Source: Staphylococcus delphini (GTDB lineage: Bacteria; Bacillota; Bacilli; Staphylococcales; Staphylococcaceae). From it: DNA of 64,000 bases. The notes under the pieces were generated by a model. The model was given only the letters and a program-made list of their open reading frames with translations. It was not told where the DNA came from and did no database searches. Shown here piece after piece: positions 60,453 through 64,000 of the stretch (positions are counted from its first letter, which is position 1; every line of letters begins with the position of its first letter). The stretch lies in the NCBI RefSeq assembly GCF_900636325.1, contig NZ_LR134263.1, positions 1 through 64,000 of the forward strand, written 5' to 3'. Made by a program: the position numbers and the translations under genes.

Positions 60453-61883
60453 TTAAAATACATCGATGGCACCAGTGAGTAGTCTGACGATGCCGATGAT
60501 CGCTAATAATAAAATAAGCATGAAAAAGATATAATCGATTTGTTTTAAAGGTTTTTGATTGTTTTTTTGTACAATCGTATAAACGACAAGTCCAGGTACA
60601 TAGAGCAACATGGTTAACAGTAAGTAGTCTAATCCAGCTGCATAGATGAGCCATATTGTATAAAGTGAAGCAATGATACCAATGATCCATTGCTTAGTTG
60701 TCGCACGTTGTTTTGTTTGGACGGTATACTTCACTTGGTAAAATGCACTCAATGTATACGGAATTAAAATGGCGCTGGATGCAAGTGAAAACGCAAATTG
60801 ATATGCACTTTGTGTGAACAGCATGCTGATTAAAAAGAGTTGAACTAAGATATTCGTAATGAGTAATGAATGACTCGGTGCTTTATTTTGATTTTCTTTT
60901 GCAAACCATTTCGGAAATAGGCCATCTTTTGCGACGATGAACGGTAATTCACCGGCTAGAAGCGTCCAGCCTAACCATGCACCTAAAACCGAAATAATCA
61001 ACCCGATGTTCACGAGTACAGCGCCCCAATGTCCGACGATATGTGCTAACACAGCGGCCATAGAAGGGTTGGAAAGTTCTGAAATGTGATTTTGTTGGAT
61101 GACGCCTTGTGCTAGGACGGTCATTAAGAAATAGATGACTAATACAGAAACCAATCCGATGACCGTTGCTGAACCGACATCCTTTTTATTTTTAGCGCGT
61201 CCAGAAAAGACAACGGCACCTTCAATACCAGTAAAGACCCAAACCGTTACGAGCATCGTACTTTTAACTTGAGAGAGTGTATCTCCCCAGCTAAACCCTT
61301 GTGATGCGTGACTTGTCATTCCTAATAGTCCTGCTTTAAACGTGTCAAAATTAAAGGCAACAATCATACATATAATGACAAGTAAAATAGGGATTAACTT
61401 AGCAACCGTTACAATACTGTTGATGAGTGCAGCAGTTTCGACGCCTTTTAAAATGAGGTAATGCACACCCCATAATAATAAGGACGCGATAATAATAGAA
61501 GGAAGGGTGTTGCCGCCTTCAAAGATTGGGAAAAAGTTACCGACTGCAGACATGAGTAAAGTCGCATAGGCCACGTTACCTAAAAATGCCGCAAACCAGT
61601 AGCCCCAAGCACTCGAAAAGCCGATAAAGTCACCAAAACCTACTTGGGCATAGCTGTAAATCCCACCGTCTAAATCTTGGCGCTCATTCGTTAAATTTTG
61701 AAAGACAAACGCAAGTGAAATCATACCAACTGCAGTAATGAGCCAACCTAAAATTATCGCTAATCCGCCAGCGTGACTCCCCATATCTGAAATGATGTTG
61801 AATGCACCGCCACCAATCATCGAGCCAATGACTAAACCAATTAAGGAGGTTTTATTTAATTTGTTTTCATCTGTTCCACCCAT
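60453..61883 (-). CDS. arcD: Arginine/ornithine antiporter ArcD
   Basis: ArcD exchanges external arginine for internal ornithine without net energy cost. The 476-residue APC-superfamily transporter has about 12 membrane helices, the N-terminal SLIGLVIGSMIGGGAFNIISDM, and TGIEGAVVFSGRAKNKKDVG in the middle, both typical of ArcD. The start is the ATG behind AAAGGAGA. It stands between argF/arcB and arcC in the operon, the usual staphylococcal order A-B-D-C-R. A long hairpin separates it from argF. Confidence 0.95.
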   Translation of the reverse strand: MGGTDENKLNKTSLIGLVIGSMIGGGAFNIISDMGSHAGGLAIILGWLITAVGMISLAFVFQNLTNERQDLDGGIYSYAQVGFGDFIGFSSAWGYWFAAFLGNVAYATLLMSAVGNFFPIFEGGNTLPSIIIASLLLWGVHYLILKGVETAALINSIVTVAKLIPILLVIICMIVAFNFDTFKAGLLGMTSHASQGFSWGDTLSQVKSTMLVTVWVFTGIEGAVVFSGRAKNKKDVGSATVIGLVSVLVIYFLMTVLAQGVIQQNHISELSNPSMAAVLAHIVGHWGAVLVNIGLIISVLGAWLGWTLLAGELPFIVAKDGLFPKWFAKENQNKAPSHSLLITNILVQLFLISMLFTQSAYQFAFSLASSAILIPYTLSAFYQVKYTVQTKQRATTKQWIIGIIASLYTIWLIYAAGLDYLLLTMLLYVPGLVVYTIVQKNNQKPLKQIDYIFFMLILLLAIIGIVRLLTGAIDVF

Positions 61884-61906
61884 ATGTCATATCTCCTTTA
61901 GATAAA

Positions 61907-61984
61907 ATCAAAAGTCCAGTTTAAATATTATATTAAAGGGTTTTGATATTATTTCATTATAATAAGTATGTCTGGACTTTTGAA
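61907..61984. other. Intercistronic hairpin between arcB and arcD
   Basis: CAAAAGTCCAG (61909-61919) and CTGGACTTTTG (61972-61982) form a perfect 11-bp stem around a 52-base AT-rich loop. It has no strong T run on the downstream side, so mRNA processing or stability is more likely than full termination. Confidence 0.5.
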
Positions 61985-62003
61985 TTATATCAAATCTATT
62001 GAA

Positions 62004-63011
62004 CTATCCGAGTGTCGCCGCCATGACAGCCTTGATGGTATGCATGCGGTTTTCTGCTTGATCAAAGACTTTGGAATGAGGACTTCTAAAGATTTCGTCA
62101 GTCACTTCCATTTCAGTTAGCCCGTATTCTTCTTTAATTTTTTGGCCATAGACAGTTTCCGTATCGTGGAATGCAGGTAAACAATGTAAGAAAATCGTAT
62201 CGTCTTTACCTGTTTTATCGAATAATGCGCGATTCACTTGATAGTCTTTCAATAATTTAATACGTGATTCAAATTCACTTTCTTCACCCATAGACACCCA
62301 AACGTCTGTATAAATGACATCTGCGCCTTTAACACCTTCATCAATATTGTCAGTAATTTTAATTGAACCGCCATCTTGTTTCGCGCGACGTTCAGCGATC
62401 TCAATGTAGTCTTGCGCAGGGAATAAAGATTTCGGTGTACAAATCGTCACGTCGACGCCTAACATCGGACCTGCCACAAGAAGTGAATTGGCGACATTGT
62501 TGCGGCCATCGCCAATATACGTGAGTTTAATACCATCTAAATGACCGAACTTTTCTTTAATGGTCATATAGTCGGCTAACATTTGTGTTGGATGCCATGC
62601 GTCAGTGAGTCCATTCCATACAGGGACACCTGAGTATTTGGCTAAATCTTCTACCATATCTTGTGAGAAACCGCGGAACTCAATACCGTCAAACATACGA
62701 CCTAATACTTTAGCCGTGTCTTCTACAGATTCTTTTTTACCTAATTGAATGTCATTTTTACCTAAAAATTCAGGATGTGCACCTAAATCAATAGAAGCAA
62801 CGGTAAAAGCTGCGCGTGTCCGTGTCGATGTTTTTTCGAATAATAGCGCGATATTTTTACTTTCTAAATAGCGGTGAGGGATTCCTTGTTGTTTGTAGGA
62901 TTTTAATGTCATCGCAAAATCTATTAAGTCTGAGAATTCTTTTTTCGTAAAATCGTCTTCTTTTAATAAATGTCTGCCTTTTAAATTTAATGGTTTTTGA
63001 ATGTCTGTCAT
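62004..63011 (-). CDS. arcB: Ornithine carbamoyltransferase (catabolic)
   Basis: This enzyme splits citrulline with phosphate into ornithine and carbamoyl phosphate in the arginine deiminase route. The 335-residue protein has the carbamoyl-phosphate loop FEKTSTRTR (55-63), [11 protein letters not shown], the SMG loop VSMGEESEF and HCLPAFHD. The start is the ATG behind GAAAGGAT. It lies 36 bp after arcA. Also written argF; the operon context supports the catabolic role. Confidence 0.96.
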   Translation of the reverse strand: MTDIQKPLNLKGRHLLKEDDFTKKEFSDLIDFAMTLKSYKQQGIPHRYLESKNIALLFEKTSTRTRAAFTVASIDLGAHPEFLGKNDIQLGKKESVEDTAKVLGRMFDGIEFRGFSQDMVEDLAKYSGVPVWNGLTDAWHPTQMLADYMTIKEKFGHLDGIKLTYIGDGRNNVANSLLVAGPMLGVDVTICTPKSLFPAQDYIEIAERRAKQDGGSIKITDNIDEGVKGADVIYTDVWVSMGEESEFESRIKLLKDYQVNRALFDKTGKDDTIFLHCLPAFHDTETVYGQKIKEEYGLTEMEVTDEIFRSPHSKVFDQAENRMHTIKAVMAATLG

Positions 63012-63047
63012 TTTGAAAATCCTTTCTATAATAAGATGATGAAATAT

Positions 63048-64000
63048 TTAAATGTCTTCTCTGTATAAAGGTTGACTCATACATCTTGGGCCACCACGAC
63101 CTCGGACCAATTCACTACCGGTAATTTCGATCACTTTGACACCATGTTCTCTTAAAAGTTGGTTAGAAACGTAATTGCGGTCATACGTCACGACGACACC
63201 TGGGCGAATTGTTAATGTATTTGAGCCATCGTTCCATTGCTCGCGCGCACCGTCAATCGCATCGCCGTTACCTGTCGGGATGAATTGGATATTGTCGACA
63301 TGTAACGCATCTTCAAGTGTTTGCTTCAGTTGACTAGAGTGAGAAATTTTAATATCGTTCGTTGTTTCATCTTTTTCAATCGTAAAAATATTCATTTGAT
63401 TTTCTTCTTTAAAGATTGCCGCATGCATCGTAAATTTGTCGTAATCAATCATCGTAAATACTGTGTCCAAATGCATGAAACTACGACTGTTCGGTATTTC
63501 AATTGCCAACAATTTCGTAAATGTTGATTGGTCATCGAATAAAATTTGACGGGCTAACCGTTCAATCGCTTGTGCTGACGTCCGTTCTGAAATACCAATG
63601 GCCAACACTTCTTTTGAAAGAATTAATTCATCGCCGCCTTCAATATTGAATGGACAATTTCGGTCTAACCAAACCGGCACATCCGCGTCTTTAAAGCGAG
63701 GATGATGTGCGAGAATGTACGTCATGAAAATCGATTCTCTGCGACGTGCACGCCAATACATGCGATTAATCGTCATGCCTCGGCCGATAGAAGCTTGAGG
63801 GTCTCTTGTGAAATAGAGGTTCGGCATAGGGTCTAAATAAAATGGATATCTATCGTCCATATATTCCACTAAGTGATTCATGTCGAGTTGAATTTCCTCT
63901 TTGCGCACACCCGCCATAATTTTATCGACGAGTTCTTGGTCACTTAAATTTTCAAAAAGTGCTTTAATCTCTTTTTCGTGACCGAGTACTGTTTTTTGAG
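63048..64000 (-). CDS. arcA: Arginine deiminase (5' end outside the window)
   Basis: ArcA hydrolyses arginine to citrulline and ammonia, which also raises pH. The coding frame runs off the right edge, with [22 protein letters not shown] sequence at 63930-64000. About 317 of the usual 410 residues are visible. Motifs include [26 protein letters not shown] with the catalytic His, and [15 protein letters not shown] with the nucleophilic Cys. It is the first gene of the arcABDCR operon; the promoter is outside. Confidence 0.97.
   Translation of the reverse strand, partial: QKTVLGHEKEIKALFENLSDQELVDKIMAGVRKEEIQLDMNHLVEYMDDRYPFYLDPMPNLYFTRDPQASIGRGMTINRMYWRARRRESIFMTYILAHHPRFKDADVPVWLDRNCPFNIEGGDELILSKEVLAIGISERTSAQAIERLARQILFDDQSTFTKLLAIEIPNSRSFMHLDTVFTMIDYDKFTMHAAIFKEENQMNIFTIEKDETTNDIKISHSSQLKQTLEDALHVDNIQFIPTGNGDAIDGAREQWNDGSNTLTIRPGVVVTYDRNYVSNQLLREHGVKVIEITGSELVRGRGGPRCMSQPLYREDI

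Noticed and set aside
61909..61982. An ArgR operator between arcB and arcD
   Set aside because: The symmetry is a widely spaced RNA hairpin rather than the 18-bp ArgR box, and an internal operon position is unlikely for an operator.

Overview
This is the replication-origin end of a Staphylococcus chromosome, with base 1 at the dnaA start codon. The proteins closely resemble S. aureus DnaA, DnaN, GyrA/B, DnaB, PurA and WalRKHIJ. The order dnaA-dnaN-yaaA-recF-gyrB-gyrA, nnrD, hutH, serS, azlCD, metX, DUF2232-gdpP-rplI-dnaB, purA, two tRNAs, walRKHIJ, rlmH is the staphylococcal core order. A coagulase-positive animal species (S. intermedius or S. hyicus group) is my guess from gene content, not proof.

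1-33.5 kb is conserved core. It holds the dnaA-dnaN part of oriC, the replication and gyrase genes, a T-box before serS, a SAM riboswitch before metX, a c-di-AMP phosphodiesterase operon, a 1.15 kb gene-free stretch of nested inverted repeats, tRNA-Glu and tRNA-Asp, a PSM-like 22-residue peptide and the essential WalRK two-component operon. An unusual membrane-anchored DsbA-like protein sits between dnaN and yaaA. A cluster of DnaA boxes precedes rlmH.

33.5-39.9 kb is an AT-rich acquired island starting exactly at the SCC attachment site in the 3' end of rlmH, but without ccr recombinases. It carries a DUF262 plus HEPN pair, then a full-length relative of the FokI type IIS restriction enzyme. 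Two convergent, separate adenine methyltransferases stand in for the single fused FokI methylase. The island ends against a DUF418 membrane-protein gene that has lost its 5' third.

39.9-57 kb is a mosaic of accessory and metabolic genes: an Fst-like 34-residue toxin candidate; an alanine dehydrogenase, threonine dehydratase and permease operon; a decayed M48 protease; a two-domain glycosyl/CDP-glycerol transferase bracketed by hairpin repeats; an SOS-box-controlled RhuM protein; a CPBP protease; a DUF2975-DUF2975-Xre operon under a long perfect inverted-repeat operator; a Fic AMPylase flanked by duplicated sequence; a fossil amidohydrolase tail; and MsrA.

57.5-64 kb, on the minus strand, holds a CobB sirtuin and the arginine deiminase operon arcA-arcB-arcD-arcC-arcR. 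arcA runs off the right edge. The main biology is replication and cell-wall homeostasis on the left, genome defence next to rlmH, and amino-acid catabolism for energy and pH (hutH, ald-tdcB, arc) spread through the window.
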